Source: Bacteroidales bacterium (GTDB taxonomy: Bacteria > Bacteroidota > Bacteroidia > Bacteroidales > F082). Taken from it: DNA of 51,614 nucleotides. The stretch is taken from the NCBI GenBank assembly GCA_030690365.1, contig JAUYGX010000120.1:1-51614 (forward strand). Direction: 5' to 3'. Shown in pieces: positions 18,434 through 27,323 of this stretch. A program made the translations under genes and the position numbers. The notes beneath the pieces are model-generated. The model worked only from the letters and a program-made list of their open reading frames with translations, was not told the DNA's origin and ran no database searches. The first letter of the stretch is position 1, and each line of letters starts with the position of its first letter.

Positions 18434-19468
18434 ATGATGGACGAAATTGAAATACAACATATTGCCTTACACAAGGTTGGTAATAAAACCAAGGATGACG
18501 GTATCCGGTTTTCAAAGGATGAACTTGACCTGGAAGATGATGTCCGTGCTTTGCTAAAGCATTATTTTTTGTCGCCATTCAAAACGGGATCGCGTTTCCA
18601 TTTGGTACACGAATCAGATGTAAATCTCAACGAAGTTTACGCATTTGCCAAACAGGTTTTTGAGGATACAGACAAGTTTTTTGAAACCAGCTTAAGCCTG
18701 GCGAAACATCTTTACGCACAATCGAACCATCCAAAAATAAAAAGCGGCGAGTTTTATGTGGTGTTGTTCGATAACTGCATTCTGGAAGGAAACCGAACGC
18801 AAGCGTTGGGTTTGTTTAAATCCGAATCGCGCGAAACCTACCTGAAAGTTTATCCCGTAAAGGATAATTATACCATCGACAGCGAGGATGGTATCAACAT
18901 CAACAAACTCGATAAAGGATGTTTAATTTATAATTTGGAAGAAGAAAACGGTTTCGTTGTGGAGGCTGTGGACAACCTGAATAAGACTGAAGCACATTTT
19001 TGGTTTGATGAATTTCTACATCTGGCCGAACGCAAAGATGCGTATTATCAGACAGATAACGCGCTGGCGATGACCAAAAAATTCGTGACTTCCTATTTGC
19101 CTGATCATTTTTCGATGGATAGGGCCGATGAAGCCGAAATCCTGAACAATTCTGCCAAATTTTTTCGTGAACACGATACCTTCGATCTGGAGGTGTTTTC
19201 GGAGGAAGTCCTTGATCATCCTGATCTGGCCAACACCTTTAAAAGTTATAAAAGTCAATACGAACAGGAATATAAAATCGAAATCGACGATCATTTTGAT
19301 ATCAGCGATCGGGCATCCAAAAAACAGGCAAAGAACTTTAAGAGTGTGATAAAACTGGATAAGAATTTTAGTCTGTACATCCATGGCGACAGGCGTTACA
19401 TCGAAAAGGGCCGCGACGATGAAAAACAGATGAACTTTTATAAATTGTATTTTAACCAAGAGCAATAG
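18434..19468 (+). CDS. Nucleoid-associated protein, NdpA/YejK family
   Basis: A 344-residue soluble protein resembling the 37-kDa nucleoid-associated family (PF04245). Family-like traits are the N-terminal IQHIALHKVGNK, the central GEFYVVLFDNCILEG and LKVYPVKDNYTIDSEDGIN, and the C-terminal IKLDKNFSLYIHGDRRYIEKGRD. The role is binding to nucleoid DNA; the molecular function is poorly known. Two adjacent ATGs (18434, 18437) can serve as start. It begins 6 bases after GH92 and probably ends the transcript. Confidence 0.87.
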   Translation: MMDEIEIQHIALHKVGNKTKDDGIRFSKDELDLEDDVRALLKHYFLSPFKTGSRFHLVHESDVNLNEVYAFAKQVFEDTDKFFETSLSLAKHLYAQSNHPKIKSGEFYVVLFDNCILEGNRTQALGLFKSESRETYLKVYPVKDNYTIDSEDGININKLDKGCLIYNLEEENGFVVEAVDNLNKTEAHFWFDEFLHLAERKDAYYQTDNALAMTKKFVTSYLPDHFSMDRADEAEILNNSAKFFREHDTFDLEVFSEEVLDHPDLANTFKSYKSQYEQEYKIEIDDHFDISDRASKKQAKNFKSVIKLDKNFSLYIHGDRRYIEKGRDDEKQMNFYKLYFNQEQ

Positions 19469-19908
19469 GAATGACTACCCCTGTCGGTCAAAATTGTCAG
19501 GATATGGCTCCAACGGATGTGACTGTTTGGGAGAGCCTGCCGATCGACACACCGATTGTAGGGATAATAAAAGCCGGGTACTGACAAATAAACAACAAAA
19601 GAGTGATATTCTCCGGAATGGTAATCCCCTGCATGATAACTCCGCATGAACTAAGTTAACAGCAGAGGACCCTAAGAGTTGCTCGGTGTAACACCGCGTT
19701 AAAAATCTGATGTTAAACGGTATCCTAAGTGTGGTTACGAAATCATGATCATCATAACCATCACAGGGGCTTTTCGGGTCCTTACAGAGTTTTATCAGGC
19801 CTCATCAGCATTAGGCTCATTTCGGGATGAACCGATCGATATTAAGGGAAGTATATTTATCGCAAATAAGAATGGGGGTAAGCAAATTCACCTTATATTA
19901 GCCTGTTT
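19469..19908. other. Non-coding stretch with RNA-like hairpins, unidentified
   Basis: No credible gene is seen in these 440 bases; the only longer frame overlaps the kinase start region and lacks protein-like features. Base composition is more even than in nearby AT-rich gaps. There are short stems such as CGGTGTAACACCG (19684-19696) and TGGTTA/TAACCA (19732-19737 with 19755-19760). It could be a decayed mobile element (for example a piece of a group II intron) or an unrecognised structured RNA. I cannot match it to tmRNA, RNase P RNA or SRP RNA. Confidence 0.3.
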
Positions 19909-19916
19909 TACATTTG
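19909..19916 (+). promoter_or_regulatory. -7 element of the hybrid kinase gene
   Basis: TACATTTG is an exact TAnnTTTG match. It overlaps the upstream candidate starts (TTG 19914, ATG 19917), which argues that translation starts at the ATG at 19932. No strong TTG is seen about 20 bases upstream. Confidence 0.5.
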
Positions 19917-19931
19917 ATGCTTTTATCAGGA

Positions 19932-22121
19932 ATGAAGGAATCAATCATTATAGGCTTATTACAAAATATTGGCATTCTGCTGGGCTTTGCCATGCTGTAT
20001 GAAGTAGCTTGGTTGAAAAAAGAAGATCCAAAAAGTCTGTGGTCGAAGGTGATAAGTGGAATAACCATTGGAAGTATTGCGGTTTTGCTGATGTACACCC
20101 CCTGGACATTGATAACCGGTATAACTTTTGACACCCGGTCGATTTTACTCGCCATTTCGGGGATGTTTTTTGGTTTCATTCCAACGCTGATTGCCATGCT
20201 GATTGCGATGGTCGCGAGGATAATGCTGAATGGTGGAGGCATGCTGATGGGAATAGCCGTCATTATTAGCTCAGGAACCATTGGCATGCTGTGGGGCAAA
20301 TATCATCAGTTGCTCCGAATAAAAAATAAATACCTCGATTTATTGCTGTTGGGACTGGTGGTACATCTGGCTATGTTAGGTTGTACTTCGTTTTTGCCTG
20401 GTGACACTTTTCTGATCACAATTAAGGCGATAGCAATTCCGTTGATCGTAATTTATACTCCCGGTACCATGTTGCTGGGTATTTTATTGCTGAACCAGAC
20501 CAGAAATGTAGAGAATAGATTTGCCCGTGAAAAACTGAATGAGCTGGAACGTCGTTTAAGCCAAATCCTGAAAAGCGGGAATATTGTCTCCATCATCCTG
20601 GATACCAGTGCAAATATTGTGTTTTGTAATCAGTATTTACTCGACCTTACGGGCTATTCAAAAAAAGAGGTGCTGTATCACAATTGGATGGAATTGTTTA
20701 TTACAAAGGATATTTCTGAAAATGTAGATGAGATTTTTGCGGCTACTATGAACAATAAAAATTTTGTAAAAAACTTTGATAATGAAATTGTTGGTAAAAA
20801 CGGAACTGTTTCTTTTATATCCTGGTACAATACGAGATTATACAATGAGAAAAATGAAGTAATAGGTGTGGCTTGTTTGGGCGTGGATCTTACCGAAAGA
20901 AAACGGATTGAAACGGAACTGAATGAACTCAACAATAAGCTGGGAATAAAAAATCAGCAATATAAAACACTCAATCAGGAATTGGTTATCGCCAAGGAGA
21001 AGGCAGAAGAAAGCGATCGCCTGAAATCTGCTTTCTTGGCTAACCTGTCGCACGAAATCAGAACTCCCATGAATGCCATCCTTGGGTTTACTGAGTTGCT
21101 CCGAACGCATGAATTAATGGCCTCTGAGAGAGAAAGCTATATCAATGTGGTGCATAAAAGTGGATACCACCTGCTGTCGATCATTAATGATATCATCGAA
21201 ATGTCGCGCATCGAGGCCGGATATACTGAATTAAATTCCAACCTGGTCAGCCTGAATGACCTGTTTGACGAACTCCTGCAATCCCTTGTAATTACCATTC
21301 CGGCGGTTAAGCCCATTCAACTTAAATTTAACAAACCTGAAAAAAATCTCACTATTGTTGTGGATGAGGTTAAACTCCGGCAAATACTGATTAACCTGAT
21401 ATCCAATGCAATAAAATATACCGAAGCAGGAAGCGTGGTATTTGGTTTTCAGACAGAAGGAATCGGGATGTTGCGCTTTTGGGTAGAAGATACCGGAATT
21501 GGTATCGATGAAAAACATCACAAGTTGATATTCAACCGTTTCAGGCAGGTGGATGAGGAACTTAAATTTGCCAGAGGTGGTTTTGGTTTGGGACTGGCCA
21601 TTTCGAAAGCCTATGTAGAAATGATGGGCGGAGTTTTGGACATTGTATCTTCGCCTGGTAAGGGATCGCGCTTCTCGTTTACCATCCCCTTTGTAGAAGC
21701 AGAACCCGTCGTTTTAATCGGAAAAAAATCGGTCAGGAGTTCGAAACCTAAATCCGGCACCCGGGATTATTTATTACTTGTAGAGGATGACGATCTGAAT
21801 TTTCAATACTTTGATGAGATATTCAAGAATGAAAAGTATCGTTATATCCATGCAGTTAATGGCCTTGAAGCGGTACAGATTTGTGAAAAAAATCCGGAGA
21901 TAAAGCTAGTCCTGATGGATATAAAAATGCCTGTGATGAATGGTTTCGATGCCTTAAAACTCATTCGGCAAATCCGACCCGATTTACCTGTCATTGCCCA
22001 AACAGCCTATGCTTTAGCCGGGGACAAAGAACGTATTTTGCAAGCAGGGTTTGATGATTATATCACCAAACCCATTCAAAAGGATGAATTATTACATTTA
22101 TTGGAAAAATACATGAGTTAA
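19932..22121 (+). CDS. Hybrid sensor histidine kinase with LytS-type 5TM input, PAS and receiver domains
   Basis: A 729-residue inner-membrane sensor. Residues 1 to about 190 form hydrophobic helices of the 5TMR-LYT kind (GLLQNIGILLGFAMLYEV, then GMFFGFIPTLIAMLIAMVAR). A PAS domain follows (about 205-330, with SANIVFCNQYLLDLTGYSKKE), a coiled linker, then HisKA with FLANLSHEIRTPMN (phospho-acceptor His near 374) and an HATPase_c domain (VEDTGIGID, GGFGLGLAIS). The C-terminal receiver domain (about 605-729) has its phospho-acceptor Asp in LMDIKMP near 663. It should autophosphorylate and pass phosphate to its own receiver. No DNA-binding domain or partner regulator is adjacent. It converges on the unknown exported operon at 22158. 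The start is discussed under the -7 element. Confidence 0.92.
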   Translation: MKESIIIGLLQNIGILLGFAMLYEVAWLKKEDPKSLWSKVISGITIGSIAVLLMYTPWTLITGITFDTRSILLAISGMFFGFIPTLIAMLIAMVARIMLNGGGMLMGIAVIISSGTIGMLWGKYHQLLRIKNKYLDLLLLGLVVHLAMLGCTSFLPGDTFLITIKAIAIPLIVIYTPGTMLLGILLLNQTRNVENRFAREKLNELERRLSQILKSGNIVSIILDTSANIVFCNQYLLDLTGYSKKEVLYHNWMELFITKDISENVDEIFAATMNNKNFVKNFDNEIVGKNGTVSFISWYNTRLYNEKNEVIGVACLGVDLTERKRIETELNELNNKLGIKNQQYKTLNQELVIAKEKAEESDRLKSAFLANLSHEIRTPMNAILGFTELLRTHELMASERESYINVVHKSGYHLLSIINDIIEMSRIEAGYTELNSNLVSLNDLFDELLQSLVITIPAVKPIQLKFNKPEKNLTIVVDEVKLRQILINLISNAIKYTEAGSVVFGFQTEGIGMLRFWVEDTGIGIDEKHHKLIFNRFRQVDEELKFARGGFGLGLAISKAYVEMMGGVLDIVSSPGKGSRFSFTIPFVEAEPVVLIGKKSVRSSKPKSGTRDYLLLVEDDDLNFQYFDEIFKNEKYRYIHAVNGLEAVQICEKNPEIKLVLMDIKMPVMNGFDALKLIRQIRPDLPVIAQTAYALAGDKERILQAGFDDYITKPIQKDELLHLLEKYMS

Positions 22122-22157
22122 AACCAGGTACGATCCAAATACGGCCCGGTTCTTTCA

Positions 22158-23108
22158 TTAAAATTCAACCAACTCCGTTTCTACTCCCAGTTCGTGGATA
22201 TAATCGAAAAACAACAGACTTTTTTTCATCCTGGCAATGGTATGAAAATCAGGCATCTGCTTGTAGTATGCAGTGGACTGCGGATAGTTGCCAACCAGTT
22301 CATAGCAAATACCCAGATTAAAAGCCGCTTCGTTAGATGGGCTGTTTTCGTAAATGCGTTTGCAGAGATTTCCCAGTAACATCACTTCGTGGTTTTTAAG
22401 CAGTTCGCCTGCTTGTTTAAACTCTTCTTTCAAAGCTTTATCAGAAATCTTCACTTTTTCAAGTTGATAACTGGCTTTTTCATAGTCAATCCATCTGAAA
22501 ACAGAGCTGATGTCCGAATTCAATGATTTGCTGCATGAGGCTACCATTTCGGCCAGGCCGTCCATTTTTCTGCCTGCTTTTCTTTCCGATTCATCGCTGT
22601 AGCGGATGGTATCGTAATCCATGGTTTTGTCGGCATATTGGTAATTTAGAATCACTTCGGCATTTACAATGTTTTTGGGGCGAACCTCAAAATAGGGGAT
22701 GGGATTCGAAATCAAAGATGAGGTTTCATAAAACTGATATTGCTCCACCTTAGTAACGGCCAGGATGTTGTAAGTACCACTCAATATAACGGCCGCTTCG
22801 GGGGCATTTTCTGTTTTCACAAACCAGGGTGATTTTGCCCAAACCTTCGGGTTTTTGTCGCTGTTTCCACCAACAGGTTCAAAAAATTTATCCAATGCTT
22901 GCTGAACAAAACCGTTTACATCCATGGGGGTCTCTTTTCCAACATTTTTTAAAGGTTTAAAGAAAACTTTTCCGGCCTTGAGTTTAATGGGATGTTTAAG
23001 CTGATAAGTGTAAAACTCCACTTTTTGAGCCTGTAAGCTGATGCTGCCAAGCATCGTGAATATCAACGATATAGCAACAAAATATTTTTTAATCATCATG
23101 ATCTTCAT
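22158..23108 (-). CDS. Exported protein of unknown function with C-terminal TPR-like helices
   Basis: A 316-residue protein with a Sec signal peptide (residues about 5-27, cleavage after LQAQ). The central part is mixed, with no domain recognised. Residues about 255-300 (ENSPSNEAAFNLGICYELVGNYPQSTAYYKQM region) look like one TPR unit. It is probably periplasmic. It is the last gene of a three-gene minus-strand operon and starts 15 bases after the preceding stop. Starts at the ATGs of residues 4 and 5 are also possible. Confidence 0.75.
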   Translation of the reverse strand: MKIMMIKKYFVAISLIFTMLGSISLQAQKVEFYTYQLKHPIKLKAGKVFFKPLKNVGKETPMDVNGFVQQALDKFFEPVGGNSDKNPKVWAKSPWFVKTENAPEAAVILSGTYNILAVTKVEQYQFYETSSLISNPIPYFEVRPKNIVNAEVILNYQYADKTMDYDTIRYSDESERKAGRKMDGLAEMVASCSKSLNSDISSVFRWIDYEKASYQLEKVKISDKALKEEFKQAGELLKNHEVMLLGNLCKRIYENSPSNEAAFNLGICYELVGNYPQSTAYYKQMPDFHTIARMKKSLLFFDYIHELGVETELVEF

Positions 23109-23123
23109 TTGGTAATGCGGGAA

Positions 23124-23657
23124 TTAATAAATATAGATTAGTTTCCACAGAGAGGCTTCCTTTCTGTTGGCAACGGTTTTGTAATCACCGGATGGGTCGA
23201 TGGTCAAAAATGCACCTGTTGCCATATTCTGAAAGATAACTTCTTCATCGTTTACTAACACATTCCACCATTTACCGGTATCGATGTTAATAAATCTTGT
23301 TCTGGAGAAAAACACATCCTTTTCCTCCGGATTGTTTTCGAGTACCCAGTCGTAGGCATCACCCTGCTGAGCCGCAACCAGATCGTGAATTACCATAAAT
23401 CGTGAACTTCCCGGAAAGACAATATTGGTAGGATTGTCGATGGTAAAATAGCAAAGTGGCATTTCGCCGCCCACCTCATATTTTACGGGATCCTTGGCCA
23501 TGACAAACCCGGTTTTTTCATTTAAAATGATGAAGGTTTTAAATTTCTTTTTCAGGATATCTTCAGGGCGGGTTACCACCGATGACATCTGCGAAAACAG
23601 GGGTATGGAAAAAAGTGCCAGTGAAAGCAGTATGATGAATTGTTTAAACGGTTTCAT
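23124..23657 (-). CDS. Small exported protein of unknown function
   Basis: A 177-residue protein with a signal peptide (MKPFKQFIILLSLALFSIPL, cleavage near LFSQ). The mature part is rich in predicted beta strands with aromatic residues (FKTFIILNEKTGFVMA, TGKWWNVLVNDEEVIFQN, GAFLTIDPSGDYKT), reminiscent of small beta-trefoil or lipocalin-like folds, but no motif proves either. I start at the ATG at 23657, which begins the signal peptide; a longer frame exists upstream. It lies between two other exported unknowns in the same operon. Confidence 0.7.
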   Translation of the reverse strand: MKPFKQFIILLSLALFSIPLFSQMSSVVTRPEDILKKKFKTFIILNEKTGFVMAKDPVKYEVGGEMPLCYFTIDNPTNIVFPGSSRFMVIHDLVAAQQGDAYDWVLENNPEEKDVFFSRTRFINIDTGKWWNVLVNDEEVIFQNMATGAFLTIDPSGDYKTVANRKEASLWKLIYIY

Positions 23658-23726
23658 ATTCAGTATATTAAAATTTGTTAGGGGAGTTGCCATGGCAATT
23701 CCCCAAACAAAAAATAAGTGGAAATA

Positions 23727-25943
23727 CTAATATTTAAATGTTCTGGTAGCGGTATATGGTCCGATTTTCATTTCGGTCCAGTTTCCCTGATCGTCGTAAA
23801 CAAAGGTACAATCCCAGGTTTGGGTCGAACCCAGATCAAAGGTATCGCTGCTCACCTTGGCTTTTGGCACACCACCCTGAGCGTAGCTCTGTACGAACCA
23901 TTCCTTGATGTTCATCTTCTGCGAAACGCTTACTTTTCCTTTCATTTCAAAGGTGTATTGAATTTTGGTAGGATTGCCGTGTTCATCCGATTCGAGTACA
24001 GTAATGTCACGTAGCATGCGGTTAGCAGAGATGTTCTGGACTTTTCCGTTGGTCTGCGACCATGTGTTTCCGAAATCAGTGGATACATTGCCGTCCCACG
24101 ACCATTTTTCGAAGAGGCCATTTTCGTTGATGTTGGCTTCTGTGGAAAATTCAGATCTGGTATCGGTTCTTTTGGGTTCTATTCCATTGTTGGTGAGTAT
24201 ATCCTTAAAAATGGCGTTGGCCTTGAAATAGCTTGATGATCCCACAAAGAATATTTTACCTTGCAGATCCACCTTCAACTGCACCACTTCATGTGTGATT
24301 TTATCACTAAAAAACCCGGTGCCTTTGGTGATGTTTTTGGCTACACCTTTGGTCATGTCACCAAGTGGTTCTTCAATCTGGCGAAGTGTTCCACGGTGGG
24401 TATCGTTGCCACCAGCAAATACGTTACGTGCATTTGGTGTGGACATCATAATGTACCTGCCATTGTCTTCGTTGAAGATTGGTTGTAGCTCGCGTGTGAC
24501 AATTTTTTCTTTGCTACCATCGTCAAGCAGGGCCACCTGATCGGCTTCCAGCTCTTTTATCCGCCGGTTTTTGTCAAATTTTACCCTGTATTCAACAGGT
24601 TCGATACCCTCTTTTGCAATCTGGCCTTTCATGGATTTCGGCTGACCTGCAAACTCATTCAGCGGTAGAAACTGGAATGGGTAATCAATTTCGAAGAGCT
24701 GGCACATGATGTCGTTTACTGCATAAAAATCAACAAAACGTTTCAGGTCGCGGTTGATGGTAGTAAACAATTGTTCATACTTAACAACGCCTGCCGCGTA
24801 GAATTCTACAAAATTGGCAATATTGCGGTAGTTATCAAATTTCTTAAAATCTTTCATACCGATCACCAATCCCTTGCGGTCTTCTTTGGGAAGTTTCCCT
24901 TGCATCAAAAGGTTCCATTTGGCCATTTCGTCAATGGTTTCGGCAATTTCTTCGCCATATTTTTTGTAGGCCTCTTTGGCTTTTTCCGGTTGCTCAAGCC
25001 ATGCATAGCAAACGGAAAGGTTATGGTAAGCAACCCAACGGCTTTTTTCGGTACAATTGGGTAATCCTGCCTCAATAATGTCCACAAATTCCTGAACCTG
25101 AGCTTTTTCATCCTTATTCAACAACAGTCCTCTTTTGTTTTCAAAAACGGCCAGGGTAGGTTCAATCAGTTTTTTGGAGTCTTTAATTTCCTTTATCACA
25201 CCCAGTTTAATAGGAGCGCTAAATTCGCCAAAGCCAAACTGACCAAATACATCTTCGCGCACTTTGTTAAAGGCCACATTGATGCCCACTTCATCTTCCG
25301 TACTGAGTCCTTCGGTAACGGTAACTGATCCTAGTCCGCCAGTTTGAGGAGGTTGTGTGTAGTGCGACCATTTTTTCTCACCCTGAAGAACGCCAAAGTT
25401 TTTTTCGGTGATCACTTCACCACGTGGGGTGGTGACTTTGTAGCGGCAGTTTACATAAAAAGGCACATCATAATTTCCTTCCTTATCGGGTTGTAGCGGG
25501 CCTGTAGGGGCACTCAGTGGATTGGGATTCTGCTCATTCATCACAAAAATTTCCACTATGATTGGTTTGTCTATCTCAGGAGTGGCAATGATGTAGTCGG
25601 GAATAAGCTTCCACCGGTCGAAACGGCCTTCTTTGTCTTTTAAGGCATCGATGGCCTTTGAAGTCGCTGAAGCAATGTCAATTGCCTGATTGGCTGTGTT
25701 GGCCACGGCACTTCCAAGAGCTCCGAATTTGGCACCCATGGCACTGTTTTTATCCTTTTGTTCTTCTTTTTTGACATCGGCCAATGCCTGGTCGAACGAC
25801 ATAAACACATCGCACATGGCAAATTTTACTCCTTGCGATGGAGCCTGAAAATAAGAAATCGACTCAGGGCCTTTAATAGATTGAGCCCAAGTGCCTGTCA
25901 TCCCAATTATTAATACGGCGACAGCGAATAATAGTTTTTTCAT
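23727..25943 (-). CDS. Large exported protein of unknown function
   Basis: A 738-residue protein with a clear signal peptide (MKKLLFAVAVLIIGMTGTWA, then Q). Residues about 60-105 are helical and Ala-rich (GSAVANTANQAIDIASATSK). A TPR-like helical pair (WVAYHNLSVCYAWLEQPEKA) lies near 300-330. The C-terminal third is beta-rich and ends in a FVYDDQGNWTEMK repeat-like strand, also hinted at by ESDEHGNPTK earlier. It is first in the operon with the two exported proteins downstream, separated by about 70 bases. No enzyme motif is recognised. The three may act together in the periplasm or outer membrane. Confidence 0.78.
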   Translation of the reverse strand: MKKLLFAVAVLIIGMTGTWAQSIKGPESISYFQAPSQGVKFAMCDVFMSFDQALADVKKEEQKDKNSAMGAKFGALGSAVANTANQAIDIASATSKAIDALKDKEGRFDRWKLIPDYIIATPEIDKPIIVEIFVMNEQNPNPLSAPTGPLQPDKEGNYDVPFYVNCRYKVTTPRGEVITEKNFGVLQGEKKWSHYTQPPQTGGLGSVTVTEGLSTEDEVGINVAFNKVREDVFGQFGFGEFSAPIKLGVIKEIKDSKKLIEPTLAVFENKRGLLLNKDEKAQVQEFVDIIEAGLPNCTEKSRWVAYHNLSVCYAWLEQPEKAKEAYKKYGEEIAETIDEMAKWNLLMQGKLPKEDRKGLVIGMKDFKKFDNYRNIANFVEFYAAGVVKYEQLFTTINRDLKRFVDFYAVNDIMCQLFEIDYPFQFLPLNEFAGQPKSMKGQIAKEGIEPVEYRVKFDKNRRIKELEADQVALLDDGSKEKIVTRELQPIFNEDNGRYIMMSTPNARNVFAGGNDTHRGTLRQIEEPLGDMTKGVAKNITKGTGFFSDKITHEVVQLKVDLQGKIFFVGSSSYFKANAIFKDILTNNGIEPKRTDTRSEFSTEANINENGLFEKWSWDGNVSTDFGNTWSQTNGKVQNISANRMLRDITVLESDEHGNPTKIQYTFEMKGKVSVSQKMNIKEWFVQSYAQGGVPKAKVSSDTFDLGSTQTWDCTFVYDDQGNWTEMKIGPYTATRTFKY

Positions 25944-26051
25944 TGGTTTGAATTTTAATGACTTATAAATACCAGAGAAACTGTTCCCGGAAATCTTTTC
26001 CCATTTCCCGATTGATTAGTTGCAGGCAGAGGTGAGTTTTGAAACAATAGA

Positions 26052-26085
26052 AAATAAAAAAAGCCGCTACAAGTTGCAGCGGCTT
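26052..26085 (-). terminator. Intrinsic terminator after the dihydroorotate dehydrogenase-like gene
   Basis: AAGCCGCT (26061-26068) pairs with AGCGGCTT (26078-26085) around a 9-nt loop. On the minus strand it is followed by a T-rich tract (TTTTTTTATTTT), and it lies 20 bases after the stop at 26105. Confidence 0.88.
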
Positions 26086-26104
26086 CTGGGTCTGGTATTT
26101 TTAT

Positions 26105-27115
26105 TTATATGGGATAGTTCTTGAAAATCTGTTTCGATTTCATCAAAATATCTACATATTGTGCTCTACGGTAAGCAAACGGATCTTTGATGTTCTTCTT
26201 GCTCATCTTTCCACGGAATTCACTTAAGTTATTGTACTGTTTGTTGGCCATCCAAATTTCGATGTCTTCGAGCATTTTGGTAATTTGAGATGGACCATGT
26301 TTGTACAAAGTGCTTACCACCTGAACCACATTGGCTCCCGCCAGGATCATTTTTATCACATCATCACCCGTAAAAATGCCCCGGTTGGCACACAGGTCGG
26401 CTTTGATGTTGTCATATAACATGCCAACATAACGAAGCGGTAGTCTGGACTCGTGTTCGGAGCTAAGATTGTAAGGGAAATGCAATTCCTCCAAATCAAT
26501 ATTGATGTCGGGTTGAAAGAGTTTGTTGAACAATACAAAACCATTGGCTCCTCTTTTGTCCATTTCGTTTACGGTGTACAATGGGTTTGTATAGAAGGGG
26601 CTTAACTTCACGCTCACCGGAATTTTCACGGCTTTGATCACACCTTCGATGGTATCGAGTTCTTCGTTGATAATCGAACGACCTTCCATCTCCATGTCAC
26701 GTGGATTGTTGTAAAAGTTCAATTCGAGTGCATCGGCACCGGCCTCTTCCAGTTTTTTGGCATATTCGTACCAGGTATCGTCGTACACGCAGTTCAGGCT
26801 GGCAATCATGGGAATGTTGACCGAATCTCTGGCTTCTTTAAAATGCATTAAAAATTCCTCCGGACCTGCTTCGTACATATCCGTTGGGAATATGGTTGTC
26901 ATTTCGGCATGGCGGTCGTCATAATCTGTTAAATCCTGATCAAGTTCAAGATTTTCAAGGTGGATTTGCTCTTCGAAGAGCGATTTATAAACAATGGCGG
27001 CAGCTCCGGCTTCTTCTAGTTTCTTTATGATCGATAAGTCGGTAACAAGGTTGCTGGCCCCAACGATAATCGGATTTTTTAGTTTTAGTCCAAGGTAGGT
27101 TGTTGAAAGATCCAT
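26105..27115 (-). CDS. Dihydroorotate dehydrogenase-like flavoprotein
   Basis: A 336-residue TIM-barrel protein of the PyrD superfamily. Supporting traits are the N-terminal LGLKLKNPIIVGASNL, the barrel strands PMIASLNC, ALELNFYNNP, PVSVKLSPFY and NGFVLFNKL, and the phosphate-binding end GANVVQVVSTLYKHGP. In true class 1 enzymes the segment matching ELNFYNNP reads like LNLSCPN and belongs to the orotate site; here it differs, so normal dihydroorotate oxidation is doubtful. It is divergent from the PFOR gene, and the two are commonly neighbours in Bacteroidota as I recall, which hints at a redox or substrate link. It likely binds FMN. A single-gene transcript ends at the terminator at 26052-26085. 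Confidence 0.82.
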   Translation of the reverse strand: MDLSTTYLGLKLKNPIIVGASNLVTDLSIIKKLEEAGAAAIVYKSLFEEQIHLENLELDQDLTDYDDRHAEMTTIFPTDMYEAGPEEFLMHFKEARDSVNIPMIASLNCVYDDTWYEYAKKLEEAGADALELNFYNNPRDMEMEGRSIINEELDTIEGVIKAVKIPVSVKLSPFYTNPLYTVNEMDKRGANGFVLFNKLFQPDINIDLEELHFPYNLSSEHESRLPLRYVGMLYDNIKADLCANRGIFTGDDVIKMILAGANVVQVVSTLYKHGPSQITKMLEDIEIWMANKQYNNLSEFRGKMSKKNIKDPFAYRRAQYVDILMKSKQIFKNYPI

Positions 27116-27323
27116 GTCTGATTAATTTTAGAGTTCCTTTTAAAAATGTAAAATTACGGTTTTTTCAAATTACTATGTGTAGTGCTGCAATCTATAATGA
27201 ATTTAAATTGTTATTTCGCATTAAGTATTTGACAAGTAAAGGAGTCTTCTCACCATTGAAATGAGTAATTTCGCAGAAAATTTCAAATCGATTATCAACT
27301 AGTTTTTTCTAATTAAATATAAG

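Noticed and set aside
19745-20002. 85-codon frame overlapping the start of the hybrid kinase
   Set aside because: The kinase frame has clear homology over the overlap; this one has none and runs through the non-coding stretch.
27266-27273. Near -7 box (TAATTTCG) upstream of nifJ
   Set aside because: One mismatch in the conserved TTTG and no TTG at a fitting distance, so no promoter was called there.
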